Shown here: positions 1-8,602 of the stretch, in pieces
Numbering within the stretch: position 1 is the stretch's first letter
Layout of the letters: each line of letters opens with the position of its first letter
Assembly (NCBI GenBank): GCA_021802775.1
Contig: JAJZRJ010000008.1
Span: 1 to 64,000 of the forward strand
Origin: Deltaproteobacteria bacterium
Lineage (GTDB): Bacteria; Desulfobacterota; Desulfobulbia; Desulfobulbales; Desulfurivibrionaceae
Reading direction: 5' to 3'
DNA: 64,000 bases
Position numbers and translations under genes: made by a program
Notes under the pieces: model-generated
Told to the model about the DNA's origin: nothing
Database searches by the model: none
The model's input: only the letters and a program-made list of their open reading frames with translations

Positions 1-121
1 CTTTCACCTGCCAAGTGAGTTTTGAGGACAGGTGGAGTATAACAGTTTTATTTCGATATTTCAGCATGATATATGAATCGACAGAGATAATTTACTGATC
101 ATTCGTCACGGATTCAGGAAG
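1..121. other. AT-rich non-homologous flank abutting the truncated mutS
   Basis: This stretch is clearly more AT-rich than the mutS body that follows. In the mutS frame it carries a stop at 74-76 and then about 17 codons that do not resemble MutS. Positions 5-34 form an imperfect hairpin (CACCTG-CC paired with GG-A-CAGGTG). MutS similarity starts at about 122 with Ile-Pro-Met-Cys-Gly-Val. It could be the end of an inserted element or a rearrangement junction. I recognise no terminal inverted repeat, intron domain V or intein end, so its nature is open. Confidence 0.55.
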
Positions 122-127
122 ATCCCC

Positions 128-2572
128 ATGTGCGGGGTGCCGTACCACTCGGCCGCCTCCTACCTGGCCAAGCTCATCAAGGCGGGCTTTCGGGTAGCGA
201 TCTGCGAGCAGGTGGAAGACCCGAAGGAGGCCAAGGGGCTGGTCAAACGCGAGGTGGTGCGGGTAGTGACCCCGGGACTCGCCACCGAGGAGCAGCTGCT
301 CGACGACAAAGACAACCGCTTCCTGGCCGCCCTCTACAAGGAAGGCACGGCCTGGGGACTGAGCCTGCTCGATCTCTCCACCGGCGAATTTCTGGTGGGT
401 GAGCAGGAGAGCCTTGCAGGGCTCACGGACGAACTCACCCGCTTCGCCCCCTCGGAGATTCTGCTGGAACAGGGGGGCGATTTTGCCACCGACCGGGAAT
501 GGCGGACCGATCTCGCCGCCCTGCTGCCGGAGGCATGCCTCACCGAACGGCCAGGAGGCACCTTTTATCCGGCCACGGCGCGGGAGGCCCTGCTGGAACA
601 TTTCCGCACCATCAACCTGGCCGGCTTCGGCTGCGACCGGCTCGCAGCCGGGGTGACTGCCGCGGGCGCCCTGCTTCTCTACCTCAAGGAGACCCAGAAG
701 ACCGATCTTACGCACATCGAACGGCTCCGCGGCCTCGATCTCGCCAACGTGCTTTTGATCGACGACTCCTCCCGCCGCAACCTGGAACTGACCCGGACCA
801 TCATCGGCGGCAAGCGCGAGGGCTCACTCCTCGCCACCCTGGACCACACCGCCACCCCCATGGGCGCCCGGCTCTTGAAGCAGGCACTGCTCTTCCCGCT
901 CCAGGAGGTAAGCCGCGTCAACCGGCGGCTCGATGCGGTGGAGACCCTCTTCCGCGACCCCGGCCTGCGGCAGGAGCTGCGCGAGACCTTGAGCCAGGTC
1001 TACGACCTCGAACGCCTCAACAGCCGAGTGGTGCTGGGCAGCGCCAATGCCCGCGACCTCACCGCCCTCAAGGTCTCGCTGGAACAACTGCCACAGCTCA
1101 AAGCACGGCTGACCGGCTCTTCCGGGCTGCTGGAGGAACTGCACACCACCCTCGACGACCTGGCCGATCTCCGCAACCTGCTCGCCCGCACCATCCGCGA
1201 GGATGCGCCGGTGACCCTGCGCGACGGCAACCTGATCCGCGAAGGGTATCACCCGGAACTCGACGAACTCATCACCATCCTGCGCGACGGCAAGGCGCTT
1301 ATCGCGGGGCTGGAGGCGGCGGAGCGGGCCAAGAGCGGCATCGCCAACCTCAAGATCGGCTACAACAAGGTCTTTGGCTACTACCTTGAAGTGAGCCGCG
1401 GCCAGCTTGCCAACGTGCCGGACCACTTCATCCGCAAGCAGACCCTGGTCAATGCCGAACGCTTCATCACCCCGGAATTGAAGGAGTTCGAGCAGAAGGT
1501 GACCGGCGCCGAAGAGCGACGCCTGGAGCTGGAATACCGCCTCTTTGTCGAGATCCGCCAGCAGATAGCCGCGGCGAGTTCCCGCATCCTCCAGGTGGCC
1601 CACGCGGTGGCGCAACTCGATCTCTTTGCCGCGCTCGCCGAGGTGGCGAGCCGTTACCACTATGTGCGGCCGCAGGTCAACAACGGTGACGCGATCGTCA
1701 TTGTCGAAGGCCGCCATCCGGTGATCGAACGCAGTCTGCCGCCCGGCAAATTCGTGCCCAACGACGTGCGCCTCGACCAGAAACAGGAGGAGGTGCTCAT
1801 CATCACCGGCCCCAATATGGCGGGCAAGTCCACGGTGCTGCGGCAGACCGCGCTCATCACCCTGATGGCGCAGATGGGCAGCTTCGTGCCGGCCAGGGAG
1901 GCGGTGATCGGCGTGGTGGACCGCATTTTCACCCGGGTCGGCGCCATGGACGATTTGCGGCGGGCGCAGTCCACCTTCATGGTGGAGATGAACGAAACCG
2001 CCAACATCCTGAACAACGCCACCGAAAAAAGCCTGGTGGTGCTCGACGAAATCGGCCGCGGCACCTCCACCTTCGACGGCCTCTCCATCGCCTGGGCCGT
2101 GGCCGAGGAACTGGTGAGCAAGAACGCCAAGGGAGTAAAAACCCTCTTTGCCACCCATTACCACGAACTCACCGAGCTGGCCGCCGCCTTCCCCCGCATC
2201 CGCAATTACCACATCGCGGTGCGCGAGTGGAACGACACCATCGTCTTTCTCCACAAGCTGCTGCCCGGCGGCACCAACCGCAGTTACGGGATCCAGGTGG
2301 CGGCCCTGGCCGGTGTGCCGCAAAGGGTGGTTGCCCGCGCGAAAGAATTGTTGCATAATATCGAGCAGGGTGAGTTTAACAAAGAGGGCCAGCCGCGCAT
2401 CGCGACGGGCGGCAAAAAAACGCCGCCCGCGCACCCAAGCCAGCTGCTGCTCTTCGGTGCCGGCCGCGACCCCTTGCGCGAGCGGCTGCGGGAGATCGAT
2501 CCCAATGCCCTTACCCCCCTGGAGGCCCTACGTCTCCTTTATGAACTGAAAAGTGTGCAGGATGCGGAGTGA
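128..2572 (+). CDS. mutS: DNA mismatch repair protein MutS, N-terminally truncated
   Basis: MutS binds mismatches as a dimer and uses ATP to recruit MutL. The readable protein is 814 residues and opens at MCGVPYHSA, which in full-length MutS lies about 55-60 residues in. The missing part carries the Phe-x-Glu mismatch-contact motif. The rest is complete: connector, lever and clamp domains, Walker A (GPNMAGKST, about residue 560), Walker B ([10 protein letters not shown], about 637), the ATHYHEL motif and the C-terminal helix-turn-helix. The upstream in-frame stop at 74-76 and unrelated AT-rich DNA show that the N-terminus is not simply outside the window in frame. The product may be a mismatch-blind ATPase or a pseudogene. 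The family call is certain; whether it functions is not. Confidence 0.9.
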   Translation: MCGVPYHSAASYLAKLIKAGFRVAICEQVEDPKEAKGLVKREVVRVVTPGLATEEQLLDDKDNRFLAALYKEGTAWGLSLLDLSTGEFLVGEQESLAGLTDELTRFAPSEILLEQGGDFATDREWRTDLAALLPEACLTERPGGTFYPATAREALLEHFRTINLAGFGCDRLAAGVTAAGALLLYLKETQKTDLTHIERLRGLDLANVLLIDDSSRRNLELTRTIIGGKREGSLLATLDHTATPMGARLLKQALLFPLQEVSRVNRRLDAVETLFRDPGLRQELRETLSQVYDLERLNSRVVLGSANARDLTALKVSLEQLPQLKARLTGSSGLLEELHTTLDDLADLRNLLARTIREDAPVTLRDGNLIREGYHPELDELITILRDGKALIAGLEAAERAKSGIANLKIGYNKVFGYYLEVSRGQLANVPDHFIRKQTLVNAERFITPELKEFEQKVTGAEERRLELEYRLFVEIRQQIAAASSRILQVAHAVAQLDLFAALAEVASRYHYVRPQVNNGDAIVIVEGRHPVIERSLPPGKFVPNDVRLDQKQEEVLIITGPNMAGKSTVLRQTALITLMAQMGSFVPAREAVIGVVDRIFTRVGAMDDLRRAQSTFMVEMNETANILNNATEKSLVVLDEIGRGTSTFDGLSIAWAVAEELVSKNAKGVKTLFATHYHELTELAAAFPRIRNYHIAVREWNDTIVFLHKLLPGGTNRSYGIQVAALAGVPQRVVARAKELLHNIEQGEFNKEGQPRIATGGKKTPPAHPSQLLLFGAGRDPLRERLREIDPNALTPLEALRLLYELKSVQDAE

Positions 2573-2609
2573 TTCACCACAGCAATACTTCTCCCGCCGG
2601 GACCGCGCC

Positions 2610-4319
2610 ATGATGCAGCCTTCCCTGCGCTGTCGCCTCACGTGGCTCCTCTGGCTGTTGCTCCTGCCGGTCGTGGCCACCGCCGCCCCCGCCGTCGACA
2701 ACCGCTACAGCGACGCCAAGGCTTACTACCAGAAGCTGCTCACCACCAAAGAGGGCAGGAGCCGCCAGCACTGGCTTGACGGCGCCAAGCGCTTCCGCAC
2801 CCTTTACCAGAAAAACCAGAATCACGAGGTGGCGCCCAAAAGCCTCTTCATGCTGGGCAACATCTACGCCGCCCTCCACGAGCGGAGCAGCAAGGCCAGC
2901 GATCTGGGCGAGGCCATCGGCTACTACGAGGATGTCGCCATCCTCTACCCAAACCATACCCTGGCGGACGATGCCCTCTTCCTCGCTGGCAATCTTTACC
3001 TGAACGCGAAGAACGCCCCCCGGAAGGCGGCCCGCACCTTTGCCAAAATCGCGGCCCTCTATCCGAGTGGCGATATGGCCACTGGCGCGGCCGAACAGCT
3101 CCACAAACTGAAGGGGCTGGATTCGCCCAGTAATGCACCGCCCACGCCTGCCGCCACTCCAGCCCCACCACCGACAGCCGCAGCAGCCACGGAATCCTGC
3201 CAGAAGGCAGAGGTGCTCTCGATCCGCCACTGGTCGAACAAGAGCTACACCCGCGTGGTGATCGAGACTGCCGCGCCGGTCACCTTCCGAAAGCAGGTGC
3301 TCGAAAAGAACGGCGACCGTCCCCGGCGCCTCTATGTCGATCTGGTCAACTGCCGCATCAGCCCCAACACCCAGCACACGCTGCCCATCGACGACGGTCT
3401 GCTCAAACAGGTGCGCAACGCCCAATTCAGCCCGGACACGGTACGGGTGGTCTTCGACACCCAGTCGGATATCTCGGATTACAAGGTCTTCAGCCTTGAA
3501 GACCCCTTCCGCATCGTGGTCGATGTGCGAAGCAACGAGGCTGTCAGCGCCAAAGCCAAGGAAAAGACAAAAGGGACCAAATCCGGCAGCATGCCAACCC
3601 TGGCCCAGCAACTGGGCCTCGGGGTGCGGCGGGTGGTGATCGATCCCGGTCATGGCGGCAAGGACCCGGGCGCCATCAGCCCGAACGGGCTTAAGGAAAA
3701 GGACATCACCCTGGCGGTGGGCAAAAAACTCGCCCAGGAACTGCATGGGCGGGGCTACGAAGTGATTCTCACCCGCGACCGCGACGTCTTCATCCCGTTG
3801 GAGGAACGCACCGCCATCGCCAACAGCAAGGAAGGCGACCTCTTCATCTCCGTCCACGTCAACGCCGCCCCCAACCAGGCGGCCAAAGGCATCGAGACCT
3901 ATGTCCTCGATCTGGCCAGCAACAAGGAGGCGATGCGAGTGGCGGCCCAGGAAAACGCCACCTCATCCAAAAACATCAGCGACCTCCAGGCCATTTTGCT
4001 CGACCTCATGAAAAACACCAAGGTGAACGAGTCGGTGAAGCTGGCCGAGGTGGTGCAGAATACCATGATAGAGGGAGTTAAACGCGACTTCGGTCAGGTG
4101 AACAATCTCGGGGTCAAGAAGGCGCCCTTCATCGTGCTGGTCGGCGCCCAGATGCCGGCGATTCTCACCGAGATCGCCTTCAGCAGCAATCCCCAGGAAG
4201 AGGAGCGGCTGCGCGACGACCGCTACCTCACCCTGGTGGCCCAGCAGATCGCCGGCGGGGTGGCCGAGTACGCCAGCAGCCTAAACCTCGCCAGCTCCCG
4301 CTATTCCGGCAGCAAATAA
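2610..4319 (+). CDS. amiC: N-acetylmuramoyl-L-alanine amidase with AMIN domain (AmiC type)
   Basis: Periplasmic zinc amidase that cleaves the amide between MurNAc and the stem peptide, typically during septum splitting. The ATG-ATG at 2610/2613 begins a signal peptide (MMQPSLRCRL, then an LLWLLLLP core and a cleavage region near ATAAPA); the frame is open upstream into mutS, but this start fits export. Order: signal peptide, helical TPR-like segment with GYYEDVAILYP (about residues 30-180), Pro/Ala linker, AMIN domain (about 200-310), Amidase_3 domain (about 340-560). Zinc and catalytic residues are visible in IDPGHGGKDPG, LKEKDI, SVHVNA and LTEIAF. The N-terminal repeat segment is an addition to the usual AMIN-amidase layout and may dock other envelope proteins. 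It follows mutS with a 37-nt gap. Confidence 0.93.
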   Translation: MMQPSLRCRLTWLLWLLLLPVVATAAPAVDNRYSDAKAYYQKLLTTKEGRSRQHWLDGAKRFRTLYQKNQNHEVAPKSLFMLGNIYAALHERSSKASDLGEAIGYYEDVAILYPNHTLADDALFLAGNLYLNAKNAPRKAARTFAKIAALYPSGDMATGAAEQLHKLKGLDSPSNAPPTPAATPAPPPTAAAATESCQKAEVLSIRHWSNKSYTRVVIETAAPVTFRKQVLEKNGDRPRRLYVDLVNCRISPNTQHTLPIDDGLLKQVRNAQFSPDTVRVVFDTQSDISDYKVFSLEDPFRIVVDVRSNEAVSAKAKEKTKGTKSGSMPTLAQQLGLGVRRVVIDPGHGGKDPGAISPNGLKEKDITLAVGKKLAQELHGRGYEVILTRDRDVFIPLEERTAIANSKEGDLFISVHVNAAPNQAAKGIETYVLDLASNKEAMRVAAQENATSSKNISDLQAILLDLMKNTKVNESVKLAEVVQNTMIEGVKRDFGQVNNLGVKKAPFIVLVGAQMPAILTEIAFSSNPQEEERLRDDRYLTLVAQQIAGGVAEYASSLNLASSRYSGSK

Positions 4320-4326
4320 ACAAAGA

Positions 4327-4354
4327 AGCCCGGCGGCCAACCGGCCGCCGGGCT
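4327..4354 (-). terminator. Hairpin terminator between convergent genes
   Basis: A perfect 12-bp stem (AGCCCGGCGGCC / GGCCGCCGGGCT) with an AACC loop. On the minus strand it is followed by a T-rich run (TTCTTTGTTTA), which fits termination of the TPR/barrel gene ending at 4383. On the plus strand it is followed by C residues, so termination of the amidase transcript is less certain. Confidence 0.75.
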
Positions 4355-4382
4355 CCCCCCCTCACCACTGCATCATCCGCCG

Positions 4383-5678
4383 CTAAAAGACGGCACTCAT
4401 CCCGACAAAAAGCAGGTTCTCGGAGTAGTCGCTGCTTTCGAGATTGGAATCGCTGTCGATGTACTGGTACTCGGCCTTGGCCTCGTAGCGCGCCAGGAAT
4501 TTGCGGCTGATCGCGAGCCCCGCCGTCTGCTTGGTGTCGTCCCGCTCCGCGCCGATGGAAGGGGTGATATGGCGGTATTCGCGGTCCTGATATTTCAGCG
4601 ACAGCCGTGCCCTGGTCTCATACCAGGCCGGCTCTTGAACCGCCGCCACCACGGTGTGGCCCCAGTAGTCGAACTCGTCCGCTGCGGCGCTCTCCCCTTC
4701 CAGCCGGTAGCCGATCTGCACATAACCACGATTCTCCATGAAGAAGGCAAAAAGATCGCCGCCCACTGCCTGGTTGACCGCATCCCGGCCATTGTCCGCG
4801 GTTTTGCGGAAATCCTTGTCCTCCAGGGTGTAATTCACCGTGGCATAAAGGCCGTGGGGCAGGAAAAAGCCGGCATTGGGGGTGAACCGGTGACTCTGCA
4901 GGAACCCCTCGCGGCCAAGGAACATATAGCTGTAGGCATAGGAGAGCCCGGCCTCCCAACCGTCGAAATCCCGGCTGCCGGTGAGCCCCAGGGTGTGGGT
5001 CTGGAGATCGAACTGGGAATAGTCGTCGTAGAGGCTCTGGTAGAGGCTGTAGGAAAGCTCGGCCTGATAGGGCTTCGGCATTGTGAGGCGGTACCCGGCC
5101 TCCAGTTCGAGGACCGCGGCAAAGTCGGCCTGGTCGGTGGCCAGGTCCTGCTCTTCCACGGTAAGGTTGTCGTCATATTCCCCGCCAAGGCCGAGCCGCA
5201 TGCGCCACGGCTTGGCAGCCTCACCCGCCTGGCGCTCGATGGTGTCGAGCAGGGTGTGGGCATTTTTGCCGGCATCGGAGCCAGGGTCCATGGCCACGGC
5301 CTGCTTGAGCGCTGTCTCCGCCTCCTGGCGCTGCCCAAGCTTGTGCTGGGCCAGGCCGATCTGATAGGTGGCAAGCTGGGCAAACTCGCGGTCGTAGCGC
5401 ATGGCCGCCTGAAAGGAGGGAATCGAGGCGGCATAGTTGCCCTGCGCCTGCATGGTGAGGCCGGCAAAGAAGTGGGCCGGGCCGTTCTGCGGCTCCCGGC
5501 GGGTGACCTGCTCCAGCAGCCGGCCTGCCTCCGGGTAGGCGCCCTGCCGGTAGAGAGCGAGCGCCTGCTCCAGCTCGCCTGCCGCTGGTGCTGCCCATGC
5601 ACTCCCTGTCCACACCACCAACGCCAGCAGCAATGCCAGCCCGTATCCTGCCTTTCGCCATGCCATCGGGACCCTCAT
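4383..5678 (-). CDS. TPR / outer-membrane beta-barrel protein, possible surface-export partner
   Basis: 431 residues. The start at 5678 has a good Shine-Dalgarno sequence (GGAAGGAAA) and begins a signal peptide (MRVPMAWRKAG, hydrophobic core, cleavage near SAWAAPA). Residues about 30-155 hold TPR-like repeats (ALALYRQGAYPEA; GNYAASIPSFQAAMRYD; LGQRQEAETALKQAVAMDP). From about 165 to the end the sequence alternates in beta-barrel style with many aromatic girdle residues and ends ...VGMSAVF, a C-terminal Phe as in outer-membrane barrels. This layout resembles Slam-type and related TPR-barrel exporters, but I cannot place it in a named family. It is the second gene of a unit with the secreted protein at 5778-6920, about 100 nt away, so substrate export or anchoring is the natural guess. 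Confidence 0.72.
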   Translation of the reverse strand: MRVPMAWRKAGYGLALLLALVVWTGSAWAAPAAGELEQALALYRQGAYPEAGRLLEQVTRREPQNGPAHFFAGLTMQAQGNYAASIPSFQAAMRYDREFAQLATYQIGLAQHKLGQRQEAETALKQAVAMDPGSDAGKNAHTLLDTIERQAGEAAKPWRMRLGLGGEYDDNLTVEEQDLATDQADFAAVLELEAGYRLTMPKPYQAELSYSLYQSLYDDYSQFDLQTHTLGLTGSRDFDGWEAGLSYAYSYMFLGREGFLQSHRFTPNAGFFLPHGLYATVNYTLEDKDFRKTADNGRDAVNQAVGGDLFAFFMENRGYVQIGYRLEGESAAADEFDYWGHTVVAAVQEPAWYETRARLSLKYQDREYRHITPSIGAERDDTKQTAGLAISRKFLARYEAKAEYQYIDSDSNLESSDYSENLLFVGMSAVF

Positions 5679-5716
5679 CGTGTTTTCCTTCCCGCCGCCG
5701 CCCGGATGCTTCCGCA

Positions 5717-5754
5717 AGAAGAGGGTTCCCGCGCAACGCAGGAACCCTCTTCTT
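5717..5754. terminator. Long hairpin between the two operon genes
   Basis: A perfect 14-bp stem, AAGAAGAGGGTTCC (5717-5730) with GGAACCCTCTTCTT (5741-5754) and an 11-nt loop. On the minus strand it lies between the secreted-protein gene and the TPR/barrel gene, where it could act as a partial terminator or a stability element making the first gene more abundant than the second. The cleaner T-tract (TTTT) is on the plus-strand side. Confidence 0.6.
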
Positions 5755-5777
5755 TTCCGTTTGTTCGTACCCCGTGA

Positions 5778-6920
5778 TTAGCCGTTGTTCCTCCTGGCCC
5801 TCGCACTGGCCCGCTGGATCTCCTTGGCCACCTCTTTGGCCACTTCCTTGGCCGCCTGCTTGGCCACGTCCTTGGCCGCCTCCCGGGCAGAATTGCGGGC
5901 CAGCTGCTTCGCCTCCTGTTTGGCCAGATCCCTGGCCGCCTCACGGGCCAGACCCTTGGCGGTTTCAGCGGCCGTGGCCTTGGCCATCAACCGCGCCTCG
6001 TTCTTGATCTGCTCCTTGGCCGCAGCCCGGCCGGCCTCCGCGGCTCCGCTCTTCACCTCGGCACGCAAGGTGCCGCGAACCCGCTCCCTGGCTTGGCCCT
6101 TGATGGCCTCACGGCTCGCACGTTCCACCTTGGCCAGGAACTTCTCCTTCTGTACCTCGGCGCGCTGCTGGAACTTCTCGTTGCCGGTCCGCTCATAGAG
6201 GGCGAGGAATTTGGCCTCCTCCTCCAGCGCCTTGGTCATGGCGTTGATCTGCTGCTTGCCGTACTGCTCGGTGACGATCTTCTCCAGCAGGTCCATGTCG
6301 TAGTTGAGCGTGAGCTCCTGCTGCACGGCGTTATTAAAGGAGCGGTTCAGGGCAAGGACCTGCTCATCAGAAAGGTTGGCCACAAAGGAAGCGACACGCT
6401 TCGCGTCGATCGACGCGGTGGTGGGATCACCCGGGGAGGGTGGCGTGTCGGTGGCAACCGGCGCTTCGGAGGGTCCAGTTTCCGTTACTGTATCTTGCTG
6501 AGAGGCTTGCCCCTCACCGCTCGCATCAGAAATGGTGCCGGTGGTGCTGGCAACCGTGGTAGTAATCGTCCCGCTGGTGGTCGTCGTCGCGGCGCCATCG
6601 GTGGTTCCCGCGGTCGCGTCGGTGGGTGCCGCGGTCGCGCCCGTTTCCTGCTTGGTCAACTCCCCCAGCAGAGTGGCCAGCAATCGCTCCCGGCTCGCGA
6701 ACTTGCTGCCGGTGGCCGTAGTCGTCGTTGCCGTCGTGGTGATTGTCGTCCCGGTGGTGGTCGCGGTGGCAGTGACTTCGGCCGGAGCAGTGGTGTCGGT
6801 GGTGGTCGCGGCGGCCACCGGCTCACTACCCGATACGGCAACCGCCTCCAAAGCCAGGGCCGTGTTATTGATCCACAACAGGGCGGCAACGATGGCGGTG
6901 ACAGAAAGAAGCTTTTTCAT
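5778..6920 (-). CDS. Secreted Thr/Ala-rich protein with Ala/Lys-rich coiled-coil repeats, unknown function
   Basis: 380 residues. The start at 6920 follows a strong Shine-Dalgarno sequence (GAGGGGGAG, 4 nt away) and gives a Sec signal peptide (MKKLLSVTAIVAALLWINN, cleavage near ALALEA). Residues about 30-175 are low complexity, rich in Thr, Ala, Gly and Ser (TTTTATG, TTTSGTITTTV), like a surface stalk. Residues about 180-260 look like an ordered helical domain (FVANLSDEQVLALNRSF, YDMDLLEKIVTEQYGKQQI). The C-terminal 120 residues are Ala/Lys/Arg/Glu-rich repeats (AREAARDLAKQEAKQLAR; AKEVAKEVAKE) predicted to be amphipathic helix or LEA-like. No lipobox. I do not recognise a family. It lies directly behind a sigma-54 promoter and ahead of the TPR/barrel gene. 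Confidence 0.75.
   Translation of the reverse strand: MKKLLSVTAIVAALLWINNTALALEAVAVSGSEPVAAATTTDTTAPAEVTATATTTGTTITTTATTTTATGSKFASRERLLATLLGELTKQETGATAAPTDATAGTTDGAATTTTSGTITTTVASTTGTISDASGEGQASQQDTVTETGPSEAPVATDTPPSPGDPTTASIDAKRVASFVANLSDEQVLALNRSFNNAVQQELTLNYDMDLLEKIVTEQYGKQQINAMTKALEEEAKFLALYERTGNEKFQQRAEVQKEKFLAKVERASREAIKGQARERVRGTLRAEVKSGAAEAGRAAAKEQIKNEARLMAKATAAETAKGLAREAARDLAKQEAKQLARNSAREAAKDVAKQAAKEVAKEVAKEIQRASARARRNNG
5824..5883. repeat. 12-nt tandem coding repeats (about 5 copies)
   Basis: Five consecutive 12-mers beginning TTGGCC (TTGGCCACCTCT, TTGGCCACTTCC, TTGGCCGCCTGC, TTGGCCACGTCC, TTGGCCGCCTCC). Read on the minus strand they encode four-residue units such as AKEV, AKEV, AKQA, AKDV and AREA. 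Degenerate copies continue towards 6000. They make the C-terminal coiled-coil tail of the secreted protein and could change copy number by slippage. Confidence 0.75.
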
Positions 6921-6991
6921 GATTCTCCCCCTCTTCAATAATGAACCACCATCACGGGTGGCAGGTAACGCATTTGGACACCCCGGGATTA

Positions 6992-7008
6992 AGCAACAGG
7001 TATGCCAG
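6992..7008 (-). promoter_or_regulatory. Sigma-54 (-24/-12) promoter for the secreted-protein operon
   Basis: On the minus strand the sequence reads C-TGGCAT-ACCTG-TTGC-T. The GG and GC dinucleotides are 12 nt apart, as in the TGGCAC-N5-TTGCA consensus, with one mismatch in the -24 block. The predicted start point is about 6981, leaving a 60-nt leader before the ATG at 6920. The promoter begins about 20 nt past the stop of the sigma-54 activator gene, so upstream activator sites would lie in the end of that gene. Confidence 0.8.
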
Positions 7009-7027
7009 AAAAAATGGGGAGGGCGTT

Positions 7028-8602
7028 TCAGCGGGAAGCGGGCCGGCGGCGGCGCGGCAGGGTGAGGTTGAGGCGCCGCAGGCGGGAGACAAAGGTGGAG
7101 CGGTTGACCCCGGCCGCCTCGGCGGCCCAGGTCATATTCATATGATGCTGTTCCAGGAGATAGGTGGCATAGTCGCGCTCCACCTCCTCCCAGGTGCGCT
7201 GGCCGAAATCCAATGCCCCGGCCGGCACCGGCATGGCGCTTGGCTGCGGGGAGAGACCCGGCGCGGGCCGCGGCATCTTCCCTGCCGGCATGGCCGGAGC
7301 CGCCATGTAAGGAGGCGGCAGATCGGCGGGTCCGATCTCCTCCTGGGCACAGACCACGGTGAGATACTTGGCCAGATTTTCGAGTTCCCGGATGTTGCCG
7401 GGCCACGGATAGGCGTGCAGCAGCGCCAGCACCTCGCTGCCCGCCCGTTTCGGCACCACCCCGTTCTTGGCCGCCTCGCGCCGCAGGAACAGGGTGAACA
7501 GCAGCGGGATATCCTCCTGCCGTTCCCTGAGCGGCGGCAGGGCAATGGGCAGGACCGAGAGGCGGTAGAAAAGGTCACGGCGGAAGGACTTTTCCGCCAC
7601 CATCCGTTCGAGATTGCGGTTGGTGGCGGCAATGAGCCGCACATCGACCCACCGCGTCTCGGTGCTGCCCAGCGGTTTGATCTCGTTGCTCTGGATCACC
7701 CGCAACACCTTGGCCTGGAGTTCGATGGGCATGTCGCCGATCTCGTCCAGAAACAGGGTGCCGCCATCGGCGGCCTCGAAGAGCCCTTTCTTGTCCTTGA
7801 CCGCGCCGGAGAAGGCGCCCTTCTTGTAGCCGAACAGTTCGCTCTCCAGCAGCGTTTCCGGGATGGCGCTACAGTTCTGCACCACCAGGGGCTGGTCGCG
7901 GCGGGGGCTCAAACGGTGCAGGCGGGTAGCGACCAGCTCCTTGCCAGTGCCGGATTCGCCGGTGATCAGCACCGGGTAATCGGTGGCCGCATAGCTGGCG
8001 AGTGTGGCGATCACCTGCTGGAAAGCCGCGCTCTGCCCCACGGCCAGACCATCTTCCCGCAGGGCCTCGATCTCGCTCCGGAGCAGGCGGGTCACGCAGC
8101 ACTGCTTGTCGTACTCCAGGGCGTTGGACAGGCTTACCGCGCCGATGTTCACCAGCTCCTGCAGGAAATCGAGGTACTGTTTTTCGAGGTTGACCTGGGA
8201 GTGCTCGGGGTTGGTGTCGATGACCTCCACCGCGCCGTAGACAGTGCCGTCTTTCAGCTGCAGCGGGAAGGCGAGGATGAGGCTGCTCTTGAGGGCCAGA
8301 TCCGCCTCGATGGCCTGGAAGTGGCGCGGGTCGCCATCCGGCCGGGAGAGGGCCATCTTGCCGGTCTCAATCACCCAGCGCACCAGGCTCTTGGCCTCCA
8401 GGGGCAGACAGAGCCCCTTGACCTTGTCGCTCTCGATCCCCTCGGCCTCGACGCAGCAGAACCCCTCCTCCCGCCGAATCCACACCGAGCCGCGATCCAC
8501 ATTCTGGAGCCGGAGCAGGGCGCGGAGGAACTTGCGCTGCAACTGCTGCGGGTCCAGCTCATCGGAAAAGGATTGGAAGAGTTCGACCAGTGATTCGCGC
8601 AT
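7028..8602 (-). CDS. Sigma-54-dependent transcriptional activator (GAF-AAA+-Fis)
   Basis: Enhancer-binding protein that remodels RNA polymerase-sigma-54. 524 residues: N-terminal GAF sensor domain (about 20-165), AAA+ domain with Walker A GESGTGKE (about 215), sigma-54-contact loop GAFSGA (about 264; a Ser variant of GAFTGA), Walker B-like GGTLFLDEIGD, an arginine-finger region, a Pro-rich linker and a C-terminal Fis-type helix-turn-helix (WAAEAAGVNRSTFVSRLRR). There is no phosphoacceptor receiver, so a small ligand or redox cue through GAF is likely. Its own start lacks a Shine-Dalgarno sequence and a TATAAT lies 6 nt upstream, so the message may be leaderless. The sigma-54 promoter just downstream is the obvious target. 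Confidence 0.92.
   Translation of the reverse strand: MRESLVELFQSFSDELDPQQLQRKFLRALLRLQNVDRGSVWIRREEGFCCVEAEGIESDKVKGLCLPLEAKSLVRWVIETGKMALSRPDGDPRHFQAIEADLALKSSLILAFPLQLKDGTVYGAVEVIDTNPEHSQVNLEKQYLDFLQELVNIGAVSLSNALEYDKQCCVTRLLRSEIEALREDGLAVGQSAAFQQVIATLASYAATDYPVLITGESGTGKELVATRLHRLSPRRDQPLVVQNCSAIPETLLESELFGYKKGAFSGAVKDKKGLFEAADGGTLFLDEIGDMPIELQAKVLRVIQSNEIKPLGSTETRWVDVRLIAATNRNLERMVAEKSFRRDLFYRLSVLPIALPPLRERQEDIPLLFTLFLRREAAKNGVVPKRAGSEVLALLHAYPWPGNIRELENLAKYLTVVCAQEEIGPADLPPPYMAAPAMPAGKMPRPAPGLSPQPSAMPVPAGALDFGQRTWEEVERDYATYLLEQHHMNMTWAAEAAGVNRSTFVSRLRRLNLTLPRRRRPASR

Noticed and set aside
1-121. Group II intron or intein end ahead of mutS
   Set aside because: No domain V-like sequence, no intein C-terminal His-Asn, and an in-frame stop at 74-76.
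824-2434. Long minus-strand reading frame opposite mutS
   Set aside because: Shadow of a GC-rich real gene; composition is skewed and no domain is recognisable. The same applies to long frames opposite alaS, topA, uvrA and pyrC.
6921-7406. In-frame upstream extension of the secreted protein
   Set aside because: Open by chance through the end of the activator gene; the strong ribosome site and signal peptide place the start at 6920.
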